A stretch of DNA of 64,000 nucleotides, taken from assembly GCF_001307035.1 (NCBI RefSeq), contig NZ_LKIU01000005.1:790290-854289 (forward strand), read 5' to 3'. Position numbers and translations under genes: made by a program. The DNA comes from Arthrobacter sp. Edens01. Lineage in GTDB: Bacteria; Actinomycetota; Actinomycetes; Actinomycetales; Micrococcaceae. Under the pieces are notes generated by a model. That model worked only from the letters and a program-made list of their open reading frames with translations, had not been told where the DNA came from and ran no database searches. This document shows positions 50,009 through 59,848 of this stretch, piece by piece (within the stretch, counting starts at the first letter, position 1; each line of letters begins with the position of its first letter).

Positions 50009-50995
50009 ATGGCCAATCACGGACGACCCGGCGCAGTGCGCAAAGCCAAAAAGGGCCCCAGCCAGGGGACCGGCGGCCTCGGGCGCAAGGCCCTCGAAGG
50101 CAAAGGACCGACGCCCAAGGCTGAAGACCGCCCCTACCACAAGGCATATAAGAGCAAGCAGCTCTCCGAGCGCTCTGCCGCCAAGCACGGCGGCCAGCGC
50201 CCCGGCGGCCGCAACGCCCCTGCCCGCGGCAAAGTGGCTGAAGAAGTCGTTACCGGCCGGAACTCGGTGGTGGAAGCCCTGCGCGCCGGCATTCCGGCGA
50301 AGGCGCTGCACGTTGCCGTCCGCATCGACATGGACGACCGCGTCCGCGAATCCCTGAAGATGGCAGCCGAGCGCGGCCTGCCTGTGATGGAAACGCACAA
50401 GCCCGAGCTGGACCGGATGACCAACGAGGCCGTCCACCAGGGCCTGGTGCTGCAGATCCCGCCCTATGAGTACGCAGACCCGATCGACCTCGCCGAGGAG
50501 ACAATCGCGTCCTGGAAGAAGGGCCACATCGCCAACGCGCCGCTCTTCGTTGCCCTGGACGGAATCACCGATCCCCGCAACCTTGGTGCGATTATCCGCT
50601 CGGCGTCAGCTTTCAGCGCCCACGGTGTTGTAGTCCCCGAACGCCGCTCGGTCGGCGTCACCGCCTCAGCATGGAAGACCAGCGCGGGTGCTGCCGTCCG
50701 CGTTCCGGTGGCACGCGCCGGCAACCTGAACAACACGCTGAAGACCTTCAAGAAGATGGGAATCTTCGTGCTGGGCCTGGACGGCGACGGCGACGTTTCC
50801 CTTCCGGACCTCGCCCTGGCCAAGGACCCGGTCTGCATTGTGGTGGGTTCCGAGGGCAAGGGCCTGTCCCGCCTGGTCCGGGAAAACTGCGACCAGATTG
50901 TTTCAATCCCGATCGACTCCGCCATGGAATCCCTCAACGCCTCCATGGCCGTCGGGATCACCCTTTACGAAGTTTCGCGTCAGCGATCAGCCTGA
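50009..50995 (+). CDS. rlmB: 23S rRNA 2'-O-ribose methyltransferase RlmB (SpoU family)
   Basis: 328 residues. A ~75-residue Lys/Arg/Gly-rich N-terminal tail is typical of actinobacterial RlmB; the substrate-binding domain begins VTGRNSVVEALRAGIPAKAL. SPOUT motifs: ALDGITDPRNLGAIIRSA, VVGSEGKGLSRLVRENC and SIPIDSAMESLNASMAVGIT. It methylates the equivalent of G2251 in 23S rRNA in the family. AAGG lies upstream of ATG 50009. glgX starts 27 bases later and could be co-transcribed. Confidence 0.95.
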   Translation: MANHGRPGAVRKAKKGPSQGTGGLGRKALEGKGPTPKAEDRPYHKAYKSKQLSERSAAKHGGQRPGGRNAPARGKVAEEVVTGRNSVVEALRAGIPAKALHVAVRIDMDDRVRESLKMAAERGLPVMETHKPELDRMTNEAVHQGLVLQIPPYEYADPIDLAEETIASWKKGHIANAPLFVALDGITDPRNLGAIIRSASAFSAHGVVVPERRSVGVTASAWKTSAGAAVRVPVARAGNLNNTLKTFKKMGIFVLGLDGDGDVSLPDLALAKDPVCIVVGSEGKGLSRLVRENCDQIVSIPIDSAMESLNASMAVGITLYEVSRQRSA

Positions 50996-51022
50996 CCTTC
51001 GCGGAGCGCCGGAGAGGCATTC

Positions 51023-53125
51023 ATGGCACACGTCGTAACTGGAGATAGGCAGACACAGCGAATCTCCCGGGCTTTCCCCCTGGGAGTCCACCGCAGCGTG
51101 GCGGGCGTCCCGGATGTTCCGGGCGCCGTCAACGTGTCCGTTTTTGCCCCCGGTCTCGAAGCTGTGGATGTCTGGTTCGAACCGCGGCCCGGGCAATGGG
51201 CTTCGGCCCTGCTCGAGCGGCGTTCGGCAGGCGTGCACCACGGCCGGGTGGAAGGCCTGCGCCCGGGGATCCGCTACGGATTCTGGGGCCACGGCGCGCA
51301 CCTGCCGGCCGAACCGGGTTCTTTCCAGCTGCTCCTTGACCCGTACGGGCGGGGAATCGACACGGTCCAGCGTGAGGACAGGGAACCGTTGTGGTTCTCA
51401 GTGGCCACCACCCCGGACTTTGACTGGGGGAACGATGAACCCCCGCACACACGGTGGCGCGATTCCGTCATCTATGAAGCCCATGTCCGGGGTATGACCA
51501 AGCTCAACCCGGCGCTGCCGGAAGACCTTCGGGGCACCTACGCGGGGATGGGCCACCCGGCCACCATCGGGTACCTGCAGGACCTGGGGATCACGGCCGT
51601 GGAACTGCTTCCGGTCCACTTCCACATCGACGAGCCGCACCTCCAGGAACTCGGGCTCTCCAACTACTGGGGCTACAACACCCTGGGCTACTTTGCCCCG
51701 CACACGGACTATGCCACCCCCACCGCCCAGGCCGCCGGCCCGCAGGCGGTACAGGATGAGTTCAAGACCATGGTGAAGAACCTCCATGCCGCGGGCATCG
51801 AGGTGATCCTCGACGTCGTGTACAACCACACTGCCGAAGGCGGGAAGGACCTGCCTGCTCTGTCCTGGCGGGGCCTGGGGGAAGAGACCTACTACCGGCA
51901 TGACTCAGACGGCCGGTACATCGACACCACCGGCTGCGGCAACAGCCTGGACTTCAGCGAACCCCGCGTCATCCAGATGACGCTTGATTCGCTGCGCTAC
52001 TGGGTGCGCGAGTACCACGTGGACGGCTTCCGCTTCGACCTGGCACCGACCATGGCCAGGGATGCGGAGAACCGCTTCGACCGGCGGCATCCGCTGCTGG
52101 TGGCGCTGGCCACGGACCCGGTCATGCACGGGATCAAGCTGATTGCGGAGCCGTGGGACCTGGGCCCGGACGGCTGGCAGACCGGCAATTTCCCGCCGGG
52201 CTGGGCAGACTGGAACGACCATTTCCGGGACACGGTCCGGGACTTTTGGCTGGCTGACCAGGCTGCCCTGGCAGCTGGAGAGCCGGCAGGGTCCCTGGCC
52301 CGTCTTGGCACTGCTCTGGCAGGATCGGCAGAACTCTTTGCCCGTTCGGAACGGACCCCGCTTTCCTCCGTAAACCTGGTGACAGCGCATGACGGCTTTA
52401 CGCTGGCGGACCTCACCACCTACAACCACAAGCACAACCAGGCCAACGGCGAAGACAACCGGGACGGTTCAAGCCACAACCGCAGCTGGAACCACGGCAT
52501 TGAAGGCCCGACTGACAACCCGCGGATCCTTCCGCACCGCCGGCAGACGGCGCGAAACCTCATGGCTACCCTGCTGCTCTCCGTGGGCGTTCCCATGATC
52601 ACGTCCGGTGATGAAGTCGGCCGCACCCAGCACGGGAACAACAACGCCTACTGCCAGGACAACAAGACTGCCTGGCTGTCCTGGCAGGACGACGACGACG
52701 CGCGGCGCATGTTTGCTGCCACCGCGGCGCTGGTCCGCCTGCGAAGGGAGTTCCTTGCACGCCAGCCCTATGCCTTCCCCGCTGATCCGCGGGACGCGTT
52801 CCTGCTCTGGTTTGATGCTTCCGGACAGCCCATGACTGACGCTGCGTGGCACGATCCTGGCTGCCGTGTGCTTCAGCTGCTCATCGGCTCCGGCCAGGGC
52901 GAGCGTGCCGGGCTTATGGTAATCAACGGCGGACAGGAAACAGAACAGATTGTGCTGCCGAGCCGTGCCACCCTGGACGATGCAGGAGTCACGGCAAACG
53001 AAGGCCATTTGTACGAACTCGTGTTCGCCACAGCTGATCCGGAAGAACGCCGCACCGGCGCACGCCTTGCGCCCGGGGAAAAAGACCACATCGAAGGAAA
53101 CTCGATCAGCGTCTACCGTATCTAG
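51023..53125 (+). CDS. glgX: Glycogen debranching enzyme GlgX
   Basis: 700 residues, GH13 isoamylase type. N-terminal CBM48 (~20-130), TIM-barrel motifs with nucleophile in VDGFRFDLAPTMARD, acid/base in KLIAEPWDLGPDG and third Asp in LVTAHDGFTLADLTTYNHKH; the NSLDFSEPRVIQ and GDEVGRTQHGNNNAYCQDN loops are GlgX-like. It removes short branches left by glycogen phosphorylase. GGAGAGG precedes the ATG. A strong terminator separates it from the convergent glgP. Confidence 0.95.
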   Translation: MAHVVTGDRQTQRISRAFPLGVHRSVAGVPDVPGAVNVSVFAPGLEAVDVWFEPRPGQWASALLERRSAGVHHGRVEGLRPGIRYGFWGHGAHLPAEPGSFQLLLDPYGRGIDTVQREDREPLWFSVATTPDFDWGNDEPPHTRWRDSVIYEAHVRGMTKLNPALPEDLRGTYAGMGHPATIGYLQDLGITAVELLPVHFHIDEPHLQELGLSNYWGYNTLGYFAPHTDYATPTAQAAGPQAVQDEFKTMVKNLHAAGIEVILDVVYNHTAEGGKDLPALSWRGLGEETYYRHDSDGRYIDTTGCGNSLDFSEPRVIQMTLDSLRYWVREYHVDGFRFDLAPTMARDAENRFDRRHPLLVALATDPVMHGIKLIAEPWDLGPDGWQTGNFPPGWADWNDHFRDTVRDFWLADQAALAAGEPAGSLARLGTALAGSAELFARSERTPLSSVNLVTAHDGFTLADLTTYNHKHNQANGEDNRDGSSHNRSWNHGIEGPTDNPRILPHRRQTARNLMATLLLSVGVPMITSGDEVGRTQHGNNNAYCQDNKTAWLSWQDDDDARRMFAATAALVRLRREFLARQPYAFPADPRDAFLLWFDASGQPMTDAAWHDPGCRVLQLLIGSGQGERAGLMVINGGQETEQIVLPSRATLDDAGVTANEGHLYELVFATADPEERRTGARLAPGEKDHIEGNSISVYRI

Positions 53126-53159
53126 CCGCCCGCGCCACCGGCGCACCCAGACCGGAAAA

Positions 53160-53198
53160 GCAGCACGCCGGCACCCGTCACGGGTGCCGGCGTGCTGC
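53160..53198. terminator. Bidirectional terminator between glgX and glgP
   Basis: Perfect 18-bp stem (53160-53177 with 53181-53198) with a TCA loop. Confidence 0.92.
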
Positions 53199-53211
53199 TG
53201 TGTGGGGGTGC

Positions 53212-55836
53212 TTAGGCGTTCGCGACCAGCCCCAGTTCTGCCTTGGACGCCAGCCCGGAATGGTACGGGAGCACCCGCACCGTGTATCCGAAGGGTCCGG
53301 CCAGCTCGATTGGCATTTCTCCCGAGTACAGGAACCTGCCGGAGCCGAGGTCTTCGGCGACGGAGAGGTCAAGAAGCTGGTGGTCGCTGAGCTTGTCAGC
53401 GCCGGAGACCTTCCCGTAGGCGGCTTCCACCACTACGTCTGCCGGTTTCAGCGAACCCAGGCTCACGTAAGCCTGGACTGTGAGAGTGTCCCCGATCTGA
53501 GGGGCGTCCGAGATGCCAATCGAATCCACGTGCTCAACGTTGACTCCGCCCCAGGCATCGCGGACCCGCATAATCCAGGCAGCCAGTTCCCGTGCCGCCT
53601 GGTACTGGTCGGCTGCAGCCGCCCGGCCGGACTGGCAGGCGGGCCGGTAAAGGTTATTGACGTAGTCACGCAGCATTCGGTTGGCGGAGACCTTCGGGCC
53701 AAGCTCAGCCAGCGTGTGCTTGACCATCTCCAGCCATTCGTGGGGCAGGGAATCGGCGGGAGCCTCCGAGGGGCCGGCCGCACCAGCGTCTGCCGAGGGT
53801 TCCTGGCCGTAGAACATCGGAGCCACAGTGTTCTCCAGCAGGTCATACAGGGCGGCAGCTTCAATGTCGTCCCGCTGGTCGGCGGTGTAGAGCTCCCGGG
53901 TATGGGTTCCTTCGCGCGGGTTGGCGGACGGGATAGCCCAGCCGTTCTCGCCGTCGTACATTTCGTCCCACCAGCCATCCAGCACGGACAGGTTTAGCCC
54001 GCCGTTGATGGCGGACTTCATGCCCGACGTGCCCGAAGCCTCAAGCGGACGGATGGGATTGTTCAGCCAGACGTCACAGCCCGGGAACAGGGTGCGCGCC
54101 ATGGCGATGTCGTAGTTCGGCAGGAAGACGATCCGGTGCCGGACCTCCGGGTCGTCGGTGAACTGGACCAGATCCTGGATCATCCGCTTTCCCTGCTCGT
54201 CAGCAGGGTGGGACTTGCCTGCCACCACGAGCTGCACCGGATGGTCCGGATGGAGCAGCAGGGCCTTCAGCCTGGCCGGGTCCCTGAGCATGAGCGTCAG
54301 CCGCTTGTACGTCGGCACCCGGCGGGCGAAGCCTATGGTCAGGATGTCGGGGTCCAGTACGTCGTCGGTCCAGCCCAGCGAAGCGTCCGGGGCGCCGCGC
54401 TTGCGCCAGGCTGACCGTACCCGGTGCCGGACGTCCTCGATCAGCTTCATGCGCAGCCTGCGCCGCAGGTCCCACAGGACCTCGTCGTCGACTTCGTACG
54501 CCCGTGTCCAGTCGCGGTCGTGGACGGTGGCCACTCCGAACTGGTCCTGGGCGAGGGCGGTCAGTTCCGGATCCACCCAGGTAGGAACGTGTACTCCGTT
54601 CGTGACGGAGGTGATGGGGATTTCTGAGACGTCAAAGCCCGGCCAGAGACCGGAGAACATCTCACGGGAGACCTGCCCGTGCAGCTTTGCGACACCGTTG
54701 GCGCGCTGGGCCAGGCGCAGGCCCATGACCGCCATGTTGAAGACGTTCGGATCCCCGCCCTCGTAATCCTCGGCACCCAGGGCAAGCACCTTGTTGGTTG
54801 GAACCGACTGGGCCAGTCCGGCATTAAGGAAGTGCCGCACTTCGCCGACGTCGAAGCGGTCGATTCCGGCCGGCACGGGAGTGTGCGTGGTGAAGATCGT
54901 GGAGGCACGGGCAGCGGTCAGTGCCTCTTCCCAGTGCATGCCCGTGTCCATCAGCTCCCGGATGCGCTCCACGCCAAGGAAGCCCGCATGGCCCTCATTC
55001 GTATGGAAGACCTCCGGGGCAGGAGCACCGGTGAGACGTTCGAAGACACGCAGTGCCTTCACCCCGCCCATGCCCAGCAGAAGCTCCTGCTGCAGCCGGT
55101 GGTCCCCGCTGCCGCCGTAAAGACGGTCCGTAATGCCGCGGGCGGCGTCGTCGTTGCCGCGTACATCCGCATCCAGCAGCAGCAGGGGAACGCGCCCGAC
55201 GTCGGCGCGCCAGATCTGCGCCATCAGGTGCCGCCCGTTCGGCAGCGGCAGGCTGATGCGGGCGGGAGTTCCGTCTTCTTCGCGCAGCAGGGTCAGCGGC
55301 AGGCCGTTGGGGTCAAGGACCGGGTAGGTCTCCTGCTGCCACCCGTCACGGGAAAGGGACTGCTTGAAATAGCCCGCCTGGTAGAGCAGACCAACGCCGA
55401 CCAGCGGCACGCCCAGGTCGGACGCCGACTTGAGATGGTCGCCGGCCAGGATGCCCAGGCCGCCTGAGTATTGCGGGAGTACGGCGGAAATGCCGTACTC
55501 GGGGGAGAAATAGGCGATCGAACGCGGAGCGTCTTCGCCGAGCGACTGATACCAGCGAGGGGCGGTGAGGTAGTGCTCCAGGTTCTCGTCCAGGGAGCGG
55601 ATCTGCTCCACCAGGGCGGGATCGCCCGAGATTCGTTCCAGGGTCTGGCGGCTGACCATGCCCAGGGCCCGGATGGGGTCGTGGCCGCTCTCGGCCCAGA
55701 TCCGGGGGTCCAGGTCCTTGAAGAGGTCCCGGGTGGGCTGATGCCAGCTCCAGCGCAGGTTGCCGGCCAGCCTGGCAAGCGGCGCAATGCTGTCGGGGAG
55801 GACGGTGCGGACGGTAAACCTTCGGATTGCCTTCAC
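53212..55836 (-). CDS. glgP: Alpha-glucan phosphorylase
   Basis: 874 residues. GT35 phosphorylase of the short type that lacks the regulatory extensions of maltodextrin phosphorylase. N-terminus LPDSIAPLARLAGNLRWSWH, catalytic region FSPEYGISAVLPQYSGGLGI, and PLP site ASGTSGMKSAINGGLNLSVL. It releases glucose 1-phosphate from glycogen. GTG 55836 is chosen because minus-strand TAGCCT ends 7 nt before it; the longer frame to 55977 adds 47 non-conserved residues that cross the promoter. Confidence 0.94.
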   Translation of the reverse strand: MKAIRRFTVRTVLPDSIAPLARLAGNLRWSWHQPTRDLFKDLDPRIWAESGHDPIRALGMVSRQTLERISGDPALVEQIRSLDENLEHYLTAPRWYQSLGEDAPRSIAYFSPEYGISAVLPQYSGGLGILAGDHLKSASDLGVPLVGVGLLYQAGYFKQSLSRDGWQQETYPVLDPNGLPLTLLREEDGTPARISLPLPNGRHLMAQIWRADVGRVPLLLLDADVRGNDDAARGITDRLYGGSGDHRLQQELLLGMGGVKALRVFERLTGAPAPEVFHTNEGHAGFLGVERIRELMDTGMHWEEALTAARASTIFTTHTPVPAGIDRFDVGEVRHFLNAGLAQSVPTNKVLALGAEDYEGGDPNVFNMAVMGLRLAQRANGVAKLHGQVSREMFSGLWPGFDVSEIPITSVTNGVHVPTWVDPELTALAQDQFGVATVHDRDWTRAYEVDDEVLWDLRRRLRMKLIEDVRHRVRSAWRKRGAPDASLGWTDDVLDPDILTIGFARRVPTYKRLTLMLRDPARLKALLLHPDHPVQLVVAGKSHPADEQGKRMIQDLVQFTDDPEVRHRIVFLPNYDIAMARTLFPGCDVWLNNPIRPLEASGTSGMKSAINGGLNLSVLDGWWDEMYDGENGWAIPSANPREGTHTRELYTADQRDDIEAAALYDLLENTVAPMFYGQEPSADAGAAGPSEAPADSLPHEWLEMVKHTLAELGPKVSANRMLRDYVNNLYRPACQSGRAAAADQYQAARELAAWIMRVRDAWGGVNVEHVDSIGISDAPQIGDTLTVQAYVSLGSLKPADVVVEAAYGKVSGADKLSDHQLLDLSVAEDLGSGRFLYSGEMPIELAGPFGYTVRVLPYHSGLASKAELGLVANA

Positions 55837-55843
55837 CCCCGTT

Positions 55844-55849
55844 AGGCTA
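55844..55849 (-). promoter_or_regulatory. -10 box of glgP, leaderless arrangement
   Basis: Minus-strand TAGCCT, 7 nt (AACGGGG) before GTG 55836. Confidence 0.6.
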
Positions 55850-55960
55850 GCGCAGTTCCTCCGGGAGGTGGTGTGTGTCACGCAAAAGCAACAGGGATTT
55901 AACCGGGATTCTTTCCACCCCGCTCCCACCTGCGGTGATTTCTCCGGAGGGTGCTCTGAC

Positions 55961-55974
55961 CAGTATCGATACTG
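55961..55974. promoter_or_regulatory. 14-bp palindrome in the glgP-glgE intergenic region
   Basis: CAGTATCGATACTG is a perfect palindrome, size and symmetry typical of a dimeric repressor operator. It lies about 54-67 bases upstream of the predicted glgE start and 110-125 bases upstream of the glgP start. The cognate regulator is unknown. Confidence 0.55.
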
Positions 55975-56014
55975 CAAAAAGTACGTGCCCTTAGCAATCT
56001 GCCCTGATTGTCGC

Positions 56015-56020
56015 TAACGT
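56015..56020 (+). promoter_or_regulatory. -10 box of glgE, leaderless arrangement
   Basis: TAACGT, 7 nt (CTAGTCT) before GTG 56028. TAGTCT directly abutting the GTG is an alternative but too close. Confidence 0.55.
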
Positions 56021-56027
56021 CTAGTCT

Positions 56028-58085
56028 GTGACCTCATCCAGCGCGTTGCCATCTAATGTCCAGCCCGCCACGGAACTCCGGTTCGGCCGGATTCCTGTTC
56101 TCAACGTGTCTCCGGTGATCCAGTGCGGCCGTTTTGCCGCCAAGGCGGTCCCCGGTGAAGACCTAGTAATCGGGGCGACGGTCTTCCGCGAAGGCCATGA
56201 CCTGGTGGGGGTCTCTGCCGTGCTCTATGACCCCCAGGGCCAGGAAGTCCAGCGCCGGCGCATGCACCCGGTTGGCCAGGGCCTGGACCGCTGGGAGGGC
56301 CAGCTGCGTCCTGAAACGACCGGCGACTACACATTTACGGTTGAAGGCTGGGCCGATCTCTTCGGTACCTGGCACCACAATGCCGACGTGAAGATAGCGG
56401 CCGGAATCGACGTCGAGCTGATGCTCGCAGAAGGCGCCGCGCTTTTCAGTGCTGCTGCAGCCGGGCGGAACGAAGCGGACGCCGCCGTTCTGCGCGAAAC
56501 TGCCCGTGTCCTGGAGGACACAGCACTTGATCCGGGAATGCGGTTCGCTGCGGCCGGCCGCCCCGAACTTGCCGAAGTCCTGGAGCGGGAACCCATCCGC
56601 GACCTTGTGACCCCGTCCCAGCGGTTCCCGGTGAAGGTGGAAAGGGACCGCGCCGGACGCGGAGCATGGTACGAGTTCTTCCCCCGTTCTGAAGGGGCTT
56701 CCTTCGACCCGGCAACAGCATCCTGGACTTCCGGAACGTTCCGGAGCGCTGCACGCAGCCTGGACCGGGTGGCCGCGATGGGTTTTGACGTCATTTACCT
56801 TCCGCCGATACATCCCATTGGCACCACGTTCCGCAAGGGGCCGAACAACACACTGGTTGCGGGTCCGCAGGATCCGGGTTCTCCGTGGGCGATCGGCTCC
56901 GCTGAGGGTGGCCACGACGCGATCCATCCGGACCTCGGAACCTTCGACGACTTTGATTTCTTTGTCCAGGCAGCGGAGGGGTTTGGGCTGGAAGTGGCCA
57001 TCGACCTTGCCCTGCAGGCATCCCCGGACCACCCCTGGGTCACCGAGCATCCCGAGTGGTTCACCACCCGGGTAGACGGCACTATTGCCTACGCTGAGAA
57101 CCCGCCGAAGAAGTACCAGGACATCTATCCCCTGAACTTCGACAACGACTACGAGGGCCTGTCGCAGGAGATCCTGCGGATTGTGCTGATGTGGATCAGC
57201 CACGGCGTGAAGATCTTCCGCGTGGACAACCCGCACACCAAGCCGCTGCGGTTCTGGGAATGGCTGATCACCACGGTGAACCGGGAGCACCCGGACGTAG
57301 TCTTCCTCGCCGAAGCCTTCACCCGTCCCCCGATGATGCATGCCCTGGGCATGGCCGGGTTCCAGCAGTCCTACACCTACTTCACCTGGCGGAACACGCG
57401 GCAGGAAATCGAGGAGTACTTCACCGAGGTCTCGAAGGAAACCGCCGCGTTCTTCCGTCCCAATTTCTTCGTCAACACTCCGGACATCCTCACCGAATTC
57501 CTGCAGTACGGCGGTCCGCCCGCCTTCAAGATCCGTGCGGTCCTGGCGTCAACCGCCAGCCCGCTGTGGGGCATGTACGCCGGCTACGAACTCTATGAGC
57601 ACGTTGCCCGCCCCGGGGCCGAGGAATACATAGACAACGAGAAGTTCGAGTACAAGCAGCGCGACTTTGCCGCAGCTGAAGCGGAAAACCGCAGCCTGGC
57701 TCCGTACATCACCCGGCTGAACAAGATCCGCCACGACCACCCGGCACTGGGGGACCTGCAGAACCTCACCGTGCATTCCAGCACGGATGAGGCAACGGTC
57801 GTCTATTCCAAGCACAAGCAAATCGACCTAACCGATGCAAGCAGTAAGGACACGCTCATCATTGTGGTGAACACTGACCCGCACAGTGCACGCGAGTGCA
57901 CCGTGACACTGGACCTGGACGCCCTGCACCTTGCGCCGCAGGACTTCAACGAGGACGGAACGTTCTGGGTTGACGACCTGATCAGCGGTGCCAGCTACCG
58001 CTGGGGCCAGTACAACTACGTACGCCTGGACGCGCACTATGAACCGGCGCATGTTCTCGCAGTACGGAGGGGAGCCCAGTGGTAA
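56028..58085 (+). CDS. glgE: Alpha-1,4-glucan:maltose-1-phosphate maltosyltransferase
   Basis: 685 residues, GH13_3. N-terminal domains (~1-190) with FGRIPVLNVSPVIQCGRFAA; catalytic barrel with AAMGFDVIYLPPIHPIGTTF, nucleophile in VKIFRVDNPHTKPLRFWEW, and general acid in VVFLAEAFTRPPMM; C-terminal domain with GLQ-type LQNLTVHSSTDEATVVYSKH. GlgE extends alpha-glucan using maltose 1-phosphate. GTG start without ribosome site. Its stop is 4 codons into treS, giving the operon glgE-treS-mak::glgB. Confidence 0.95.
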   Translation: MTSSSALPSNVQPATELRFGRIPVLNVSPVIQCGRFAAKAVPGEDLVIGATVFREGHDLVGVSAVLYDPQGQEVQRRRMHPVGQGLDRWEGQLRPETTGDYTFTVEGWADLFGTWHHNADVKIAAGIDVELMLAEGAALFSAAAAGRNEADAAVLRETARVLEDTALDPGMRFAAAGRPELAEVLEREPIRDLVTPSQRFPVKVERDRAGRGAWYEFFPRSEGASFDPATASWTSGTFRSAARSLDRVAAMGFDVIYLPPIHPIGTTFRKGPNNTLVAGPQDPGSPWAIGSAEGGHDAIHPDLGTFDDFDFFVQAAEGFGLEVAIDLALQASPDHPWVTEHPEWFTTRVDGTIAYAENPPKKYQDIYPLNFDNDYEGLSQEILRIVLMWISHGVKIFRVDNPHTKPLRFWEWLITTVNREHPDVVFLAEAFTRPPMMHALGMAGFQQSYTYFTWRNTRQEIEEYFTEVSKETAAFFRPNFFVNTPDILTEFLQYGGPPAFKIRAVLASTASPLWGMYAGYELYEHVARPGAEEYIDNEKFEYKQRDFAAAEAENRSLAPYITRLNKIRHDHPALGDLQNLTVHSSTDEATVVYSKHKQIDLTDASSKDTLIIVVNTDPHSARECTVTLDLDALHLAPQDFNEDGTFWVDDLISGASYRWGQYNYVRLDAHYEPAHVLAVRRGAQW

Positions 58086-59848
58086 ATCCTTTTCAGCTGC
58101 ACGCACCGGGACTGACGAACGACCCGAACTGGTACCGAAAGGCTGTTTTCTACGAGGTGCTGGTCCGCGGATTCCGTGACTCCAACGGCGACGGCAACGG
58201 CGATTTCACGGGCCTGATCTCCCAGCTGGATTACCTGCAGTGGCTCGGCGTTGACTGCCTCTGGCTGCCGCCGTTCTTCAAGTCACCGCTGCGTGACGGC
58301 GGGTATGACATCTCCGATTACTACGACGTGCTCAGCGAGTTCGGAACGATCAGCGACTTCAAGCGGCTGGTTGCCGAGGCCCACGCCCGCGGCCTCCGCG
58401 TCATCATCGACCTGCCGCTGAACCACACATCGGATAAGCATCCCTGGTTCGAGGAATCCCGCAATGATCCCGACGGTCCATACGGGGACTTCTACGTCTG
58501 GTCCGACACTGACCAGAAGTACGAAGACGCCCGGATCATCTTCGTGGACACCGAGGAATCGAACTGGGCCTTCGACCCGGTGCGGCGCCAGTTCTACTGG
58601 CACCGGTTCTTCAGCCACCAGCCGGACCTGAACTTCGAAAATCCCAAGGTCGTCGAGGCGGTGTTCGACGTCGTCCGCTTCTGGCTGGACCAGGGGATTG
58701 ACGGGTTCCGTGCGGATGCCATCCCCTACCTCTTCGAAGAGGACGGCACCAACTGCGAGAACCTGCCTGCCACCCACCGGTTCCTGAAGGACCTGCGGAC
58801 CATGGTGGACGAGAACTACCCCGGACGCGTGATCGTCGCGGAAGCCAACCAGATGCCGCATGAAGTCGTTGAGTACTTCGGCGACGAAACCGGGCCGGAA
58901 TGCCATATGTGCTTCCACTTCCCGATCATGCCCCGGCTCTTCTATGCGCTGCGGGACCAAAAAGCCGCTCCCATCATCCAGACCATGGAGGAAACACCGG
59001 ATATCCCGGCGGGCAGCCAGTGGGGCACGTTCCTGCGCAACCACGATGAGCTGACGCTGGAGATGGTCACCAACGAAGAGCGCCAGGCGATGCTGGGCTG
59101 GTACGCACCGGATTCCCGGATGCGGGCCAACATCGGCATCCGGCGCCGGCTGGCGCCGCTGCTGGACAACTCCAGGTCCGAGATTGAGTTGATCCACGCG
59201 CTCCTGCTCTCCCTCCCCGGCAGCCCGTTCCTCTATTACGGGGATGAGATCGGGATGGGCGACAACATCTGGCTTGAGGACCGTGACTCCTCCCGCACAC
59301 CCATGCAGTGGAACCCGGACCGCAACGCCGGTTTCTCCACCGCTGATCCGGGCAAGGTCTACCTGCCCGTGGTCCAGTCGCTGGTGTACCACTACAACCA
59401 CGTGAATGTTGAAGCGCAGCTGGCGAGCTCAAGCTCGCTCCTGCACTGGATGCGCCAGATGATCATGGTCCGCCGGACCCATCCGGCGTTTGGACTGGGC
59501 TCCTACCGCAATGTCCCCACGGACAGCGAAGCGGTGCTGGCATTCCTGCGCGAGCTGCCGGAGGACAACCCGGAAGGGGAGGTCGGGGAGACCATGTTCT
59601 GCATTTTCAACCTCTCCCAGCACCCGGTCGCAGCCACGGTGAACCTGCCCGAGTTCGCCAGCCGCGGTCTCAGGGATGCCTTCGGAGGCACGCCGTTCCC
59701 CACGTTCAGTGAGGACGGTTCGCTCACCCTGACCCTGGGCAGCCACGACTTCTACTGGCTGCGGCTGCGCTCGGCGAGATCCAACCCAAGCTCTCCACAG
59801 ACCGAAGCAATCCCGCTGATACTCGCCTCGGAGGCCACGTCGAAATGA
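58079..59848 (+). CDS. treS: Trehalose synthase
   Basis: 589 residues, GH13_16. Motifs: [20 protein letters not shown], nucleophile in [20 protein letters not shown], acid in [17 protein letters not shown], third Asp in [18 protein letters not shown]. It interconverts trehalose and maltose. GGGGAG precedes GTG 58079. The last 4 bases overlap the kinase-GlgB gene, so maltose made here is passed to the kinase in the next gene. Confidence 0.95.
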   Translation: MVNPFQLHAPGLTNDPNWYRKAVFYEVLVRGFRDSNGDGNGDFTGLISQLDYLQWLGVDCLWLPPFFKSPLRDGGYDISDYYDVLSEFGTISDFKRLVAEAHARGLRVIIDLPLNHTSDKHPWFEESRNDPDGPYGDFYVWSDTDQKYEDARIIFVDTEESNWAFDPVRRQFYWHRFFSHQPDLNFENPKVVEAVFDVVRFWLDQGIDGFRADAIPYLFEEDGTNCENLPATHRFLKDLRTMVDENYPGRVIVAEANQMPHEVVEYFGDETGPECHMCFHFPIMPRLFYALRDQKAAPIIQTMEETPDIPAGSQWGTFLRNHDELTLEMVTNEERQAMLGWYAPDSRMRANIGIRRRLAPLLDNSRSEIELIHALLLSLPGSPFLYYGDEIGMGDNIWLEDRDSSRTPMQWNPDRNAGFSTADPGKVYLPVVQSLVYHYNHVNVEAQLASSSSLLHWMRQMIMVRRTHPAFGLGSYRNVPTDSEAVLAFLRELPEDNPEGEVGETMFCIFNLSQHPVAATVNLPEFASRGLRDAFGGTPFPTFSEDGSLTLTLGSHDFYWLRLRSARSNPSSPQTEAIPLILASEATSK

